Assembly (NCBI GenBank): GCA_917880885.1
Contig: OU862913.1
Span: forward strand, 7,812,001 to 7,876,000
DNA: 64,000 nucleotides
Source of the DNA: Limnephilus marmoratus
Lineage: Eukaryota > Arthropoda > Insecta > Trichoptera > Limnephilidae
Reading direction: 5' to 3'
A program made the position numbers and the translations under genes. The notes under the pieces are model-generated. The model saw only the letters and a list, made by a program, of their open reading frames with translations, was not told the origin of the DNA and searched no databases. Below, piece after piece: positions 52,839-63,766 of the stretch. Each line of letters opens with the position of its first letter. Positions within the stretch are counted from its first letter, which is position 1.

Positions 52839-55332
52839 CAGTGGCGTAGCGTGGGGGGGCGGAGGGGGGGGGGGGGGGGGGGCGGCCCGCCCCGGGCGGC
52901 ACTTTTAAAGGGGGCGGCAAATTTTCTCAAAAAATAATTATTATCTTTGAAAAATTTTAACCATTTCAAATCATTATTTAAAAATGTTCTACGATACTTT
53001 CGTGTACGAATCCAACAATTTTTATTATTATTTATTTAAAATATCAATAATTATATTTTTTTAAGCTGCAAATTTCGCAATTCACAGGAAAACCGTACGC
53101 ATATTATGAGTAATATTAATTAAAGCTGATAACTCGCAAACAGATTCATTCTTAGTTAAAACCAGAATTGTGTTCAGAATGTATTAACGAATTTATTTCA
53201 TTTGTGTATTCATCTGCTGATACATTTCGAAAGAGACCGTTATTTTATTCGAAGTGCAGTTATAAAATTCTAGTTGCAGACTATGTATGTGCTGCCAATA
53301 TCAAAGAGAAACCATTTTCATATTCTGAGTGTAGTTTTAATTCGCCAAATATAGCTTTAATTTAACCCGTCCTATCACAGGATACACAAATTGTCACACA
53401 CATTTAATTTTAAAATAAAATTGTGAAATTATTTCCCACACATTTAATTAAAATATATTTGTGATTGCGGTAAATAGTTTAGATACAGTTTTATTAATTT
53501 TTTTTTTAAAGGAATCTGTATTTAAAATTTTAAGTTTATTCTATTATTTAATGCCAATCCACATTTTCAATATCAAAATTTTTTATATTTAGAAACAATA
53601 ATGTTCTAATAAGTACATCAAAAAAAATTACTATATCTAGATTTTTGAACAATTTTGTTTTCAATTTTGCAAAAGGATAAAAAAACAATAAAAAGAACAT
53701 GTAAAATGCATGGGAAGAACCGGAAATTTTGTACACAAACATTGACAGGCAAAAGTTTATAGATATTTTTTCTTATTATTCGAAGGGTTAAACCAGTTTT
53801 CAGAATGTAAAATTCCATTTGAGGATTCATCTGCTGACACGATTCAAAGGAAAATATTATCTTATTCGAAATTCAGTTATAAAATTCTAGTTGCAGACTC
53901 TGTATCCTGTACTTGCTGCCAGAATCAGAGAAAAACCATTATCATGTTCTGGGTGTACTTTTAATTTACCGCATACTTAACTCAAATCCATTTTGTGTTG
54001 AGAACGTAAATTTCCAGTTGTGGATTCATCTGTATGTTGACACATTTCAAAGGAAAATATTCTCTTATTTGAAGTTCAATTCAATTCCATTTGCAGACTA
54101 TGTATGTGCTGCAAGAATAAAAGTAAAACCATTTTCATCTTCTGAGTTTAGTTTAAATTCGCCAGGTACAGATTTAATTTAAACCAGTACAGAATGTAAA
54201 ATTCCAGTTGGATTCATCTGCTGACACATTTCGAAGGAAAGCATTCCGTTATTCGATGTGCAGTCATAAAATTCTATTTGCAGACTATTATTTATTTAAT
54301 GCCAGAACCAAAGTAAAACCATTTTCATGTTCTGAGTGTAGATTTAATTCACCGCATTCAAACTGGTTTTGTGTTCACAATGCAACGATAAATTAAATAA
54401 TGAGTGCAGATTTATCGTGCATCGAGTGAAGTTTTACATTTGAGTTAAATAATGCTGTAAAATTCTGAGAAATTGTTGCGTGTGTAACTATTATTCGGGA
54501 ACTCTAACGCAGTATCAATAAATCAACTTTGGAGTAGAATTTATAAACATGATTTTCGTTGAAAGAATACTCATGTGATATTTAAAAAATCCGGCTCGAA
54601 TATAATCAGGTCGTAATACAAAAATGGGATTTACGAAAACAACCCCCCCCCCCCCCCCCATCCCCCGCCGCTAAAAGTACCCAAATAAGTGGGCGGCGAA
54701 ATTTCCTAACGCCCCGATGTTCTGAGCGTAGTTATGATTCACCACCTATAGGTTTAATTAAAACCAGTTTCGTGTTCTGAATGTAAGTGCCGGTAGAATC
54801 AAATAAAAACCCTTTTCATGTTCTGAGTATAGTTGCAATTCACTGCATACAGATTTAATTAAAACCAGCTTTGTGTTCAGAATGTAAGTGCCGCTAGAAT
54901 CAAGAAAAACCATCTTTTTGTTCTGAGTGTAGTTTTGATACACCGCATATTTGGTTTAATTTAAACCAGTTTTGTGTTATCAACATAACAATAAGTTGCC
55001 GATACATCGTGTACCTAGTGAAGATTTGCATTTGAGTTGCATTCCATACGTATGCGTGATGAAGATGCTAATTCTATTACAGGCATACCACTCTCAATTT
55101 CTGAGAACAGCTATATATAAATTTGTAGTAGAATTTATAAGCATGATTTTATTGAAAGGGAACTCGGCACATGGAATTATAAAAATCGGCATAAAAAAAT
55201 AGAAAATACCTACCCACCCCCCCGGTCAGCGCTTTAAAATCTGCGGAAGAAGTACCTGTAGAAGTTCGGGGGGGGGGGGGGGGGCAAAATTTTCCTCCGC
55301 CCCGGGCGGCCGAAACCCACGCTACACCACTG
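52839..55332. mobile_element. 2.5-kb hAT-bounded element carrying zinc-finger debris
   Basis: TIRs CAGTGGCGTAGCGTGGG (52839-52855) and, inverted, CAGTGGTGTAGCGTGGG (55316-55332) match at 16 of 17 positions. AGCCTAGA flanks both sides exactly (52831-52838, 55333-55340), the 8-bp duplication expected of hAT. Long G/C runs and CCGCCCGGGGCGG-type palindromes lie just inside both ends. There is no transposase; the interior holds several tandemly related blocks of decayed zinc-finger-like sequence. It interrupts intron 1 of ZNF gene 2. Confidence 0.9.
53060..55000 (+). pseudogene. Zinc-finger-derived repeat blocks inside the hAT element
   Basis: At least four related blocks (about 53060-53370, 53790-53985, 53990-54400, 54715-54990). 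The best-preserved frame (53168-53365) reads CSECINEFISFVYSSADTFR, KCSYKILVADYV, IKEKPFSYSECSFNSPN: the EKPFxCSEC linker-finger start is clear, but His pairs are lost. Another frame (54100-54178) has KVKPFSSSEFSFNSPGTDL. Blocks are on the strand opposite to the ZNF genes. Origin from a captured ZNF exon is my inference. Confidence 0.6.
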
Positions 55333-55539
55333 AGCCTAGATGTCCGCTTTAGGGACCGACGCTTTAGGAAGGAAATACCATTTACTTTTGAGCACCTTCA
55401 GAACGGAGTTTATCACAATATATGTGACTTATATCGTCTCCCAAATAAGAGGAGGGCTTCATTTGGGGGATCGTGAACTTTCTTGAGAAATAATAGTTAA
55501 AAAGTGCCTTAGTATGACAGTCAACTAAAAATATACAAA

Positions 55540-55775
55540 ATCTGAATTTGGGAGGCGGTTATGGGTACCGCCGCACCGGGAACCATTTATTAGATAATCA
55601 ACACCTATGCCGTAGATTACCCTAAGTGGTTAGGCTATGAATAGTGTCTAAGCAATGGTGCCAGGGTTCATAGAGTGAGTTTTATCTGGATTTTAGCGAT
55701 AGTTGCTACTGCCCACCGAATGCATGGCGGGCCGGATCGGAAGAGATTAGGTAAGGCTTACCCGCTTCCCTACGG
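55540..55775 (+). repeat. Short retroposon head (copy E) joined to a LINE
   Basis: Starts GGGAGGCGGTTATGGGTACC and TTATTAGATAATCAACACCT, like copy B, then GTTCATAGAGTGAGTTTTAT and GGCGGGCCGGATCGGAAGAG. At about 55775 it passes directly into LINE ORF2 in mid-endonuclease. The junction indicates either an internal deletion of the parent LINE or a template switch. Confidence 0.65.
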
Positions 55776-58310
55776 CAGAGTTTGTGGTCCTGGGGGACTT
55801 CAATGTTCATAACGAACCTTGGTTAAAGTTCTCAGGACTAACGGACTCGGCTGGACGAGAGGCGGAATCCTTTGCCCTCTGCCACGGACTGGAGCAAATG
55901 GTTCAGGAGCCTACAAGGGTTCCTGATGTCCAGACTCACCGCTCCAATCTGTTAGATTTGTTTTTAACCACTGTGCCACACGGCTACAAGATTGACGTCA
56001 CAGCGCCTTTAGGATCATCCGACCACTGCCTGGTGACGACGTCAATCCCCGTAACCTTCAGACCGCCAAAGGAGCGGCTGAAGAGAAAAGTGTGGCACTA
56101 TAGATCAGCAGATTGGTTTGGTCTGCGGGCACATTTTAATGCTTTCCCGTGGTCAGCTGTCTGTTTTCGGACCTCGGATCCCTCAAGGTGTGCCCAGGAA
56201 ATTGGTGAAGTCATCACATCCGCGATGGATGGCTCCATCCAATCCACTGTTAAAGAAACTGGTGTGGGCTCTAAGCCGTGGTTCAGTCGACAATGCTCTG
56301 AAGCAGTGCGACGAAAAAACGCGGCTTACCGAGCCTACAACACATCTCGAACGTCCGAAAACAGAATGGTATATAACAAAATGGCAAAGGAAAGCAAGAG
56401 GATCATTAGTAGGTCTAAATTCGAGAACGACCTGCAGATCAGCAGAAAGCTGGCTGCCTGCCCGCACGGCAGCAGAGCGTTCTGGTCGCTTGCGGGCTCA
56501 ATAGGTCACAATTTCTGCAAACCCAGTCTGCCACCTCTTACCAGACCTGACGGCTCTCTAGCAAATACCGCCGCCGAAAAGGCTAACTTATTAGGTAAAA
56601 TGTTCGCGGAAAACTCGACCCTCGATGATCAAGGTGCTACCCCGCCGTCGGTTCCTCACTGCGGTTTTCATATGAAAAAGCTGAGGATCCGGCATCGGGA
56701 TGTACTCCAAGTCTTACGAGGGCTTGATATTAATAAAGCTAGTGGGCCTGACGGAATACCTGCCCTGGTATTGCAGAGGTGCGCTGCAGAAATAGCACCA
56801 GTTTTGACGAAGCTTTTCAAAATGTCCCTGAAGTCTGGCTCTGTGCCCTCTGGTTGGAAAAAAGCGATCATTCACCCTATTCCAAAGAAGGGTGACCGCT
56901 CCAACCCAGTCAACTACCGCCCCATAGCGATCACATCAGTTCTGTCTAAGGTAATGGAACGTATGATCAACGACAAACTGCTCACATACCTCGAGAAGAA
57001 CAAAATTATTAACGACCGTCAATACGGATTCCGGCGGAACCGCTCGTGCGATGATCTTCTCGCGTATGTGACGCATGTTTGGGGGCGGTGCCTGGAACGT
57101 TTTGGTGAGACCCAAACGGTTGCACTGGATATTTCCAAGGCCTTTGACCGGGTTTGGCACCGAGGGCTCGTCAACAAACTGCTTTCTTACGGACTTCCCG
57201 CATCCTTGTGTAAGTGGATTGCCGACTTTTTGAGGGAGAGGTCGATTCAGGTGGTTGCTGACGGTTTCACCTCTTCTTCGCATTCGATAAATGCTGGCGT
57301 CCCACAGGGATCGGTTCTGTCACCGACTCTGTTTCTGTTGCACATCAATGACCTCTTGTCATGTGCACCGATTCATTGTTATGCGGATGACAGTACAGTC
57401 CATGATAGCTTTTTGTTTGACAAGCCCCCAAAGGGCACACAAACTCCAACAGCTCGGAGGGCTTTGAAGCAAAGAATGGACGGTTACCTCGAGAGTATTT
57501 TCTCTTGGGGTAAGAATAACCTCGTCGAATTTAATGTTTCAAAGACCCAATCATGTTTGATAACGTGTAAAAGGGATCAAAATGAAAATCTAGTCTCCTT
57601 CAACGGAAGCAACCTTCCGAACAGGACCTCCATCGATATGCTCGGTGTAACTCTAAGTGACCAGCTCAGGTACGGGGGCTCCATCGAAACCAGAGTTAAG
57701 TTAGCCTCTCAGAAACTGGGCGTACTACAGGGCCCGCAGATACTTTAATAGTACCCAACTGCTAACCCTGTACAAATCGCAAGTGCGCCCCCACGGTTGA
57801 ATTTGGCAGCCACCTCTGGTCTGGAGCTCCAAAATACCTAAAAAAAAACCCTTGACTCTGTGCAGAAACGGGCGGTCCGTTTGATAGATTCTCCCATCTT
57901 AACAGACGGGCTGCAATCTTTAGAGCATAGGCGTCAGGTGGGAATGCTGTCCTTGTTCTACCGGTATTACAATGGAAGATGCTCCGAGGAACTAGCGTCA
58001 TTGATCCCCTCGGCACCGGTGCATAGTCGGGAAACACGCCAAACACGCGCCCAACATTTGTACACAGTTGACATTACTCACATGAGAACGGGTCGTTTCT
58101 ATGACTCGTTCTTGAGTTCAACGGCTCGGCTGTGGAACGGTTTGCCGGCCTCTGTGTTTCCTCCTTCCTACAACATAGGTCTCTTCAAGACCACTCCTTC
58201 CTTTCCTCAAAAAGACCCTCCACACAGCATCTACAAAGATGACATAGGCCCTGAGGGAAATTATTTTCCTCAGGGCCTCCTGTGTGGTGTTAATGTAAAA
58301 AAAAAAGGGA
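55776..58310 (+). pseudogene. LINE ORF2 (endonuclease part and RT), C-terminus frameshifted
   Basis: The open frame to 57748 begins in the endonuclease at AEFVVLGDFNVHNEPWLKF and runs through APLGSSDHCLV, RT motifs NYRPIAITSVLSKVMERM, YGFRRNRSCDDLL, TVALDISKAFDRVWHRGL, AGVPQGSVLSPTLF, HCYADDST (about 57380) and MLGVTLSDQLRYGG. After a break near 57735 the C-terminal domain continues in other frames (KRAVRLIDSPILTDG, YRYYNGRCSEELASLIPS, STARLWNGLPASVFPPSYN). The 3' end is CCACACAGCATCTACAAAGA, a GCCCTGAGG...CCTCAGGGC hairpin (about 58250-58281) and an A10 run. Jockey/CR1-group by motif. This is the probable parent family of the short retroposons. Confidence 0.88.
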
Positions 58311-58334
58311 AACCTTTTAACCACTCTAACAGAG

Positions 58335-58556
58335 CTCTCACGGAACATCATAGATTCATACTTCCGTCACTCCTGGACCTCTGACCCCGGATTCCCACCG
58401 CACCTCATTCCTTTGTCCTTCCCAGATCATTCTCTCCTTCTTTTCCTAAAAAGAAGCTACACACAGGTTCCCCAAATATGACATAGGCCCCGAGGAGAAT
58501 ATTTTTCGTCTCGTGTGGGTCTTCTGTGTGGAGCTAATGTAAAACATAATTTAAAG
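58335..58556 (+). repeat. Extra LINE/short retroposon 3' end (copy F)
   Basis: Directly behind the LINE poly(A) a second, diverged 3' half follows: ATAGATTCATACTTCCGTCA, GATCATTCTCTCCTTCTTTT, CACACAGGTTCCCCAAATAT, and a GGCCCCGAGG...TCGTGTGGGTC worn hairpin. 5'-truncated copy of the same family, in tandem. Confidence 0.65.
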
Positions 58557-58667
58557 TAAATCACTAACGAACGGCAAGAAAATAATTCGTGAACAACCAT
58601 AAAATATCCGTGTGTGAAAAACATTGCAAACCGGACATGAATTCCGAACATTTGCAAAACAACTTAC

Positions 58668-58821
58668 TGACTGCCGGAGTACTCTCCGCATACTGCAAAC
58701 ATTCCTTCTTCACATCCGGGAGGTAGATATCTATATCCGTATAGGGCATTTCACCTCCACCCTCTTCCTGGGACCCTGGTTCCACCTTGATGGAAACACT
58801 CTCTGGGTTGGGAAGATTCAT
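58668..58821 (-). CDS. ZNF first exon (gene 2 or a third gene)
   Basis: MNLPNPESVSIKVEPGSQ, then EEGGGEMPYTDIDIYLPDV and KKECLQYAESTPAVS, with a GTAAGT donor at 58662-58667. The 154-bp coding length leaves phase 1, so it can splice to either exon-2 copy (51869-52021 or 49857-50012). This gives a gene spanning 58.8 to 48.8 kb, with the hAT element and a LINE in its intron. Assignment to gene 2 is by position and phase only. Confidence 0.7.
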
Positions 58822-60253
58822 GGCCTTCTGTGATAGTGATCCGGTTTAAAACAAAGATGGTAAATTGGTCCCAGCTTAAAATAAATGTGACCTGAAACAG
58901 AACCTTATACCTTAAACCTTATACAAACTTGTACATAATCATATTTACGAGTGGTTATAAGAGAGCTTTAAATTATCTAAAACAAGTGATCTGGACAACA
59001 CTATAATAAATTTAATAATCGTAGACGGTTATTAAACCCCGAACATCAAATATCAAATTGGATGAAAGAACCATTGCGCCCTCCATTTTTATGTAAAAAC
59101 ATATAAACATAAAAATTATCCGGGCGCAGATTGCTTCTTGCGCTACTACAAGTCATTCAATTAATCGAGAAAAACAAACGAATTATATTAAAAAATTACA
59201 AATATATACACGCAACAATTAAAGGCGTGTAAAAATAGTCGTCCCAATGGCGATTGAAGTATAAAATATCTCACAGGCGATTTCATCAATTAAACATTAA
59301 ACGATAAAAGAAAGACAACTCAGTTAAGGACTCAGAGAACTAAAATGCCATGTTGACTTCACAAACATGTGCGGCAGAAAGTATACTTTCAATACCAACT
59401 TAAATGATTTATTTTGATCGTGAGCGTAGCAACACAAAGCGCAGAACCGTCAAACTCACTATGGTATAGTTTGCGTGGGCCGATCCAATTGACTTTACTG
59501 CCATCTGAGTGGACAGCACTCTTAGTATTATATTTAATACTGTGGGTAATATAAAGGTAAATATTTAATAAAGTTACTAATCGCTTGGTTGATATTTTCG
59601 ACAGTAGTAGTCTCTTCTGGCGCGTGTTAACCTGGTTGGTGTTGGTTTGCTAATATAAAAGGAACTTATAGCAGGCTCAGACGTTTAATTTTAGTTGATT
59701 GACTTTTATTGAACAACAAAAACTTGTTCAACTTGGTTGAAAGAAGGTTCACGTTGAATCGTCTGAACCCGATATTTGGCCTTAGTCAATATGACATGAA
59801 TCTACTTACGTACAAGAAGCGCTGCGGCCAACTCCAATGTGTTGTAGAAACGTCACTAGAAAAGTCTAAAAGTGCAATAATGAACTTAACTTTGAAATAG
59901 AATTATGATGGTCACAGAAGTTATCCAAAACTGCTGAAATGGAACACAAATATTGTTCAATTAATACAAAGCGGAGCCAAAATCGTTTTGTGCATCGACG
60001 CAAGACGCATTACGTTAGTGCTCGTAGTTCGTACAATAATATTTCCATAGATAAGCACAAATCATAGAAAATGAGCATAAAAATAAAAGATGGCTGCCGA
60101 CAGTTCTTACTTTTGGTTAGCACAATATTATTGAAAAGAATTCTGAACAGGGAAAAACAATTCGATGACGGTAAGAATCTTTCGGAACGCTTTAAACTGT
60201 ATTTTTCAATGATTTCACAATATTGAATTTGTTTAGTAAATTTTTTAATATTT
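58822..60253. other. ZNF upstream region and non-coding DNA
   Basis: The first ~100 bases resemble the leaders upstream of the exon 1 at 35254. The rest has no ORF above background and no recognisable repeat. Confidence 0.35.
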
Positions 60254-60265
60254 AAAAATAATATT

Positions 60266-60517
60266 GGATAAGTTTTAAGATTTTCACGGCCAAAAGCATT
60301 TTCGTTATTTGTTTTTGGGGTGTTATGCCGTGTTGCGCTACCTCCTTCATCAGCCAACGTTTCGGACATCGTTGCAGTGTCCATCATCAGGGCAGATCGG
60401 ACACATCTACCGGATCTGCCGGGTCTGCCCTGATGATGGACACTGCAACGATGTCCGAAACGTTGGCTAAAGAAGGAGGTAGCGCAACACGGCATAACAC
60501 CCCAAAAACAAATAACG
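60266..60517. mobile_element. Fold-back Penelope-like element P4 with near-perfect 94-bp arms
   Basis: Lead GGATAAGTTTTAAGATTTTC, then inverted arms 60303-60396 and 60424-60517 that match at about 92 of 94 bases around a 27-base spacer. Flanked by 12-bp duplications AAAAATAATATT (60254-60265) and AAAAATAACATT (60518-60529), differing by one base. Each arm contains CTGATGA, a GGACA...TGTCC stem and GAAAC, an arrangement like the hammerhead ribozyme core found in Penelope-like termini. No coding capacity. Confidence 0.8.
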
Positions 60518-60666
60518 AAAAATAACATTGCATCACTTACGAATAAAGTTTTGATAATGTTTTACTTTTGGGGTGATAAGCATCCCTTACACATTTAATA
60601 CAAGGTGAGCATTTGCGAAACATTTGAAAATTATTTTAATACTGGAGCGACAGCGCAATTTAAAAC

Positions 60667-61330
60667 TTTTTTTTTTTTCATAAGTTTTTATTCCAGTAAA
60701 AAAGAAAATAACATTTTCACTTACTTAACTAGAATATTGAATTATGTACTTTTTACATTATATAGTTTTTACATTTCATAACCTTAGATTACATTAGATT
60801 GCAATACTAACATTTATATGATATTATATTACCATACGATATTATTCACTATCACTACTTTGTTTTTTGTGAATAAGCATGAACAATTTTTTTTTGAATT
60901 TGCACAAACTTTTTTCGTTTTTGATATCATCTGGAAGGCAACTATATAAATTGCCCCCCTCGTAACTAATTGATTGCTTACCGTAGTTAGTATGAATGGT
61001 GTTTAAACGTATGTTATCGTGTTGTCGTGTAAAATGTTTGTGTACTTGGGACGTTTTAATGAATTCTGTGTTGGTATGTATGAGTTTATTTTTTATTTTG
61101 TATATAAGGACACATATATTATACTCGTATAGTTTTCTTAATGTTAGCAGTTTTGTTTCCAAATATAATTTTTTTGTGGATGTTTTGGATTCGTAGTGAA
61201 ATACTTTTTTGATTATCTTATTTTGAATTACCTGTAGGTAATTCATTGATGTATGTTTCATACGCATTTCCCCAGATTTCAATTTCAGATTTTTTTTCTC
61301 TGATTGCTTGAGATTATCTGGCGATCATTT
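60667..61330 (-). pseudogene. 5'-truncated LINE ORF2 C-terminus with poly(A)
   Basis: The minus-strand frame (60842-61282) contains YLQVIQNKIIKKVF, LLTLRKLYEYNICVLIYKIK, FTRQHDNIRL and GNLYSCLPDDIKNEKSLCKF, the last ~130 residues of a Jockey-group ORF2. The preceding EIWGNAYETYINEL block is present one frame off (shift near 61240). The 3' UTR ends in an A run (T run on the plus strand at about 60668-60679). Confidence 0.75.
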
Positions 61331-63334
61331 TGAATATTTTCCGCCCACATTAAAAAAAATCACACCTCCAAATTTTAATAAGGAGACAAACAAACTGATT
61401 ATAGTTCTATAGTTCCTCTCACACCCTCTCTTATTAAACACATACAAACACTCTCCCACACCCCTCTTCTTCAATAAGTTACTAACTGAATTTAGGCATA
61501 ATGTATTATTTATCACACAAAAATATAAGTATAAAACAGCGACATGTCATTGGTACCAATTATTGTATTAATTCTATAACTTTGTAAATATTTCCCATCA
61601 TGTAATAATGTACTGTTTGTTTCTGCAAAATAAAAATAAAAATAAAATAAAAAAATATAGCCAATGAATTGACCAATTTTTTTGTCGATTATCAAATTAC
61701 TTACGAATAAGGAAAAATTTGCCAAAATTGGCAGCAAATCATTCCAAGGTATTTTTAAAAGTGCCATATTGTTTTAAAAATCGCTCTAGTGATTATTGAG
61801 ATATTTTTCGTCTATGTACATAATATGTGAAAGTTATATTATTTTAAGTATCTAAATTCCTATTTAAAATTGTAATTATTTCCTTGCACATATGAATTGT
61901 ATGTTCCTCCTGTCCTAAAATGATTTCTGAAACGGATCGGAAATTCCGATTCGGAATTACCCTAGCAAGAAATAAAAGCAATTAAAAAATATGTATGTTT
62001 TGTGCACATTTTGTGCACAAAATAGGCATGATGCCCAACACGTATAGGGGAACGAGATGGCATTTTGTGCTTGTAATAATTAGCACATACAAAGCCTTTC
62101 TTTTAATAACAGGCTTCATCGCATTTTCAGCTTGATACACCGGAACTACTGATTATTAGATTCACTATTCCGCTTTTGAAAATGTCGTCAGTCTATATTT
62201 CGTATTTTGTGAATATTTTCGTCAGTTCGAATTAAATCTAAACATAAGTACCCAAGGTCTTACCGTCAAATGGATTAAACAACGTTCCTCAGTTAGTCGA
62301 TTTTAATATTCCAAAACGATATCCCGTATAGTTGGACACCACGAAGGTGGGCATTATATTTGTCATATGAGCAAGCCTTATCCTGAAATAAAGCTCAATA
62401 GTCGCCCAGTTTGATTTGGAACAAAAGCCGTAATAATAATTGGAATTGCAAAGAATAATAACTTATTCATATTACGAATAGTTAACATATAAATCCTCAG
62501 AGTTTATATAATAATTATACAACATTTAAATGAAACAATTTAACTTTGTTTGAACCACTTATATAATGAATAACGGTTTCGGAACGACCGTTCCTTCTTC
62601 AGGGCAAGCGTATAATTATGCGCATCGAGCCTTAACTCTCGCTGATAGTGTCTTCAAACCAGCGATGTATCATCTCTGATTTACTCGATCGTTATAACCA
62701 GCTATCTAATCACACGGAGTCATAGCTACACTCATACATTCATTATTGAAGTTATAATTTTCGTAACGGCAACACTGAACATAAACTTCAAACTTCAAAT
62801 GGCAATAACGGCATTCATGATTCATGAGTCCGTGAGAGAAACGCCAATCGCCAATGTCAGTCTCAGGGGCGTTAATCTTGGCTTTGACCTTGGAACTGAC
62901 AGGAGCGGACCAAATTCTTATAGATAAAGATAAAGCTGAATTATAGATAGGTGATAGGTCTAACTTTAAACGTCAAATTGCATCATATCATACGATTATC
63001 AAACGAACGTTCGTATTTGAGTTTGTATTATTGACATCGCCGATGGATATATTTCATTCAAAAATCGTTTACACGAATTACAGAGGTGAAAAAATGGTCA
63101 AAGTGTGTCCGCAATTGATCCAGATATCAGGTAATTACATAAGACATTAACATTCAGCTTAATTTATCTTTAAATCTATTTGAGGTTAAGTAAATGACAT
63201 CTGTGTTTGGATTGTTTCAGAAAATGTTCCAGACTTTGAATGATTTTGAAGCATTACATTAGGAATACCATATAACATTGTTTGGAAGACCATAACATTG
63301 CTAATGGCAGGTAATATTAATAATGCTTTAACTA
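61331..63334. other. Non-coding DNA with a probable LINE 3' UTR and a Penelope-like motif
   Basis: About 61540-61660 (TCATGTAATAATGTACTGTT then AAAATAAAAATAAAAATAAA) looks like the 3' end of a plus-strand LINE with an A-rich tail, no coding part left. Otherwise AT-rich with no gene visible. Confidence 0.4.
62572..62605 (-). repeat. Penelope-terminus-like motif
   Basis: The minus strand reads CCCTGAAGAAGGAACGGTCG then TTCCGAAACCGTT: CTGAAGA, a GGAAC/GTTCC hairpin and CGAAACCG, the same layout as the termini at 50992-51703 and 60266-60517 but a different sequence. It may mark a third Penelope-like family. Only this short core is recognisable. Confidence 0.4.
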
Positions 63335-63690
63335 ATTGTCATGCTGTTTTCCCGCAGGGTATTCAGAGAGGGCGGACCGCCAAACAATTCGGTCTTGGCA
63401 TACATTCCCTGACTCATTCACGTTTATACATACTATTCTATTATTCTGACTTTTGACGTGCCCCACGCAAGCAAGAATTATTCACTTGATCGTGCCAAGT
63501 CTTCCTCTGGTGTCCCCGAGGAAGACTTGGCACTTCACTACCACTCACATCTGCGTTATATATACTTCTTCCATTCATTGTCCATTCGCTTTTCATGCCC
63601 AAACCATCTGAGGGTTTCTTTCTCAATCCTACTCATTACGCTTACATCAGCATTGCATTTTTTGCGGATCTCCAACTACGTGGTTTATTC
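63335..63690 (-). pseudogene. RTE-type LINE 3' fragment, antisense
   Basis: Minus-strand pieces DGLGMKSEW-like (worn FGHVERMNE region), QRKTWHDQVNN and CQDRIVW-like sequence match the families at 33815 and 43970. Contains a local inverted duplication of the RKTWHD segment giving a perfect 16-bp hairpin (63492-63507 with 63518-63533, 10-base loop). Confidence 0.7.
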
Positions 63691-63714
63691 GTTCTTTATA
63701 TGAACAGAAGGGAG

Positions 63715-63766
63715 AATATTTTTCCCTTGTGATAAACAAAGTATGTCATCACAAGGGAAAAATATT
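63715..63766. repeat. 19-bp perfect inverted repeat
   Basis: AATATTTTTCCCTTGTGAT (63715-63733) is exactly inverted at 63748-63766 around a 14-base spacer. No promoter or terminator role is claimed; it could be a minimal fold-back element or a rearrangement scar. Confidence 0.7.

Noticed and set aside
52850..52937. Gly/Arg-rich ORF around the poly-G run
   Set aside because: It is the GC-rich terminus of the hAT element, not coding.
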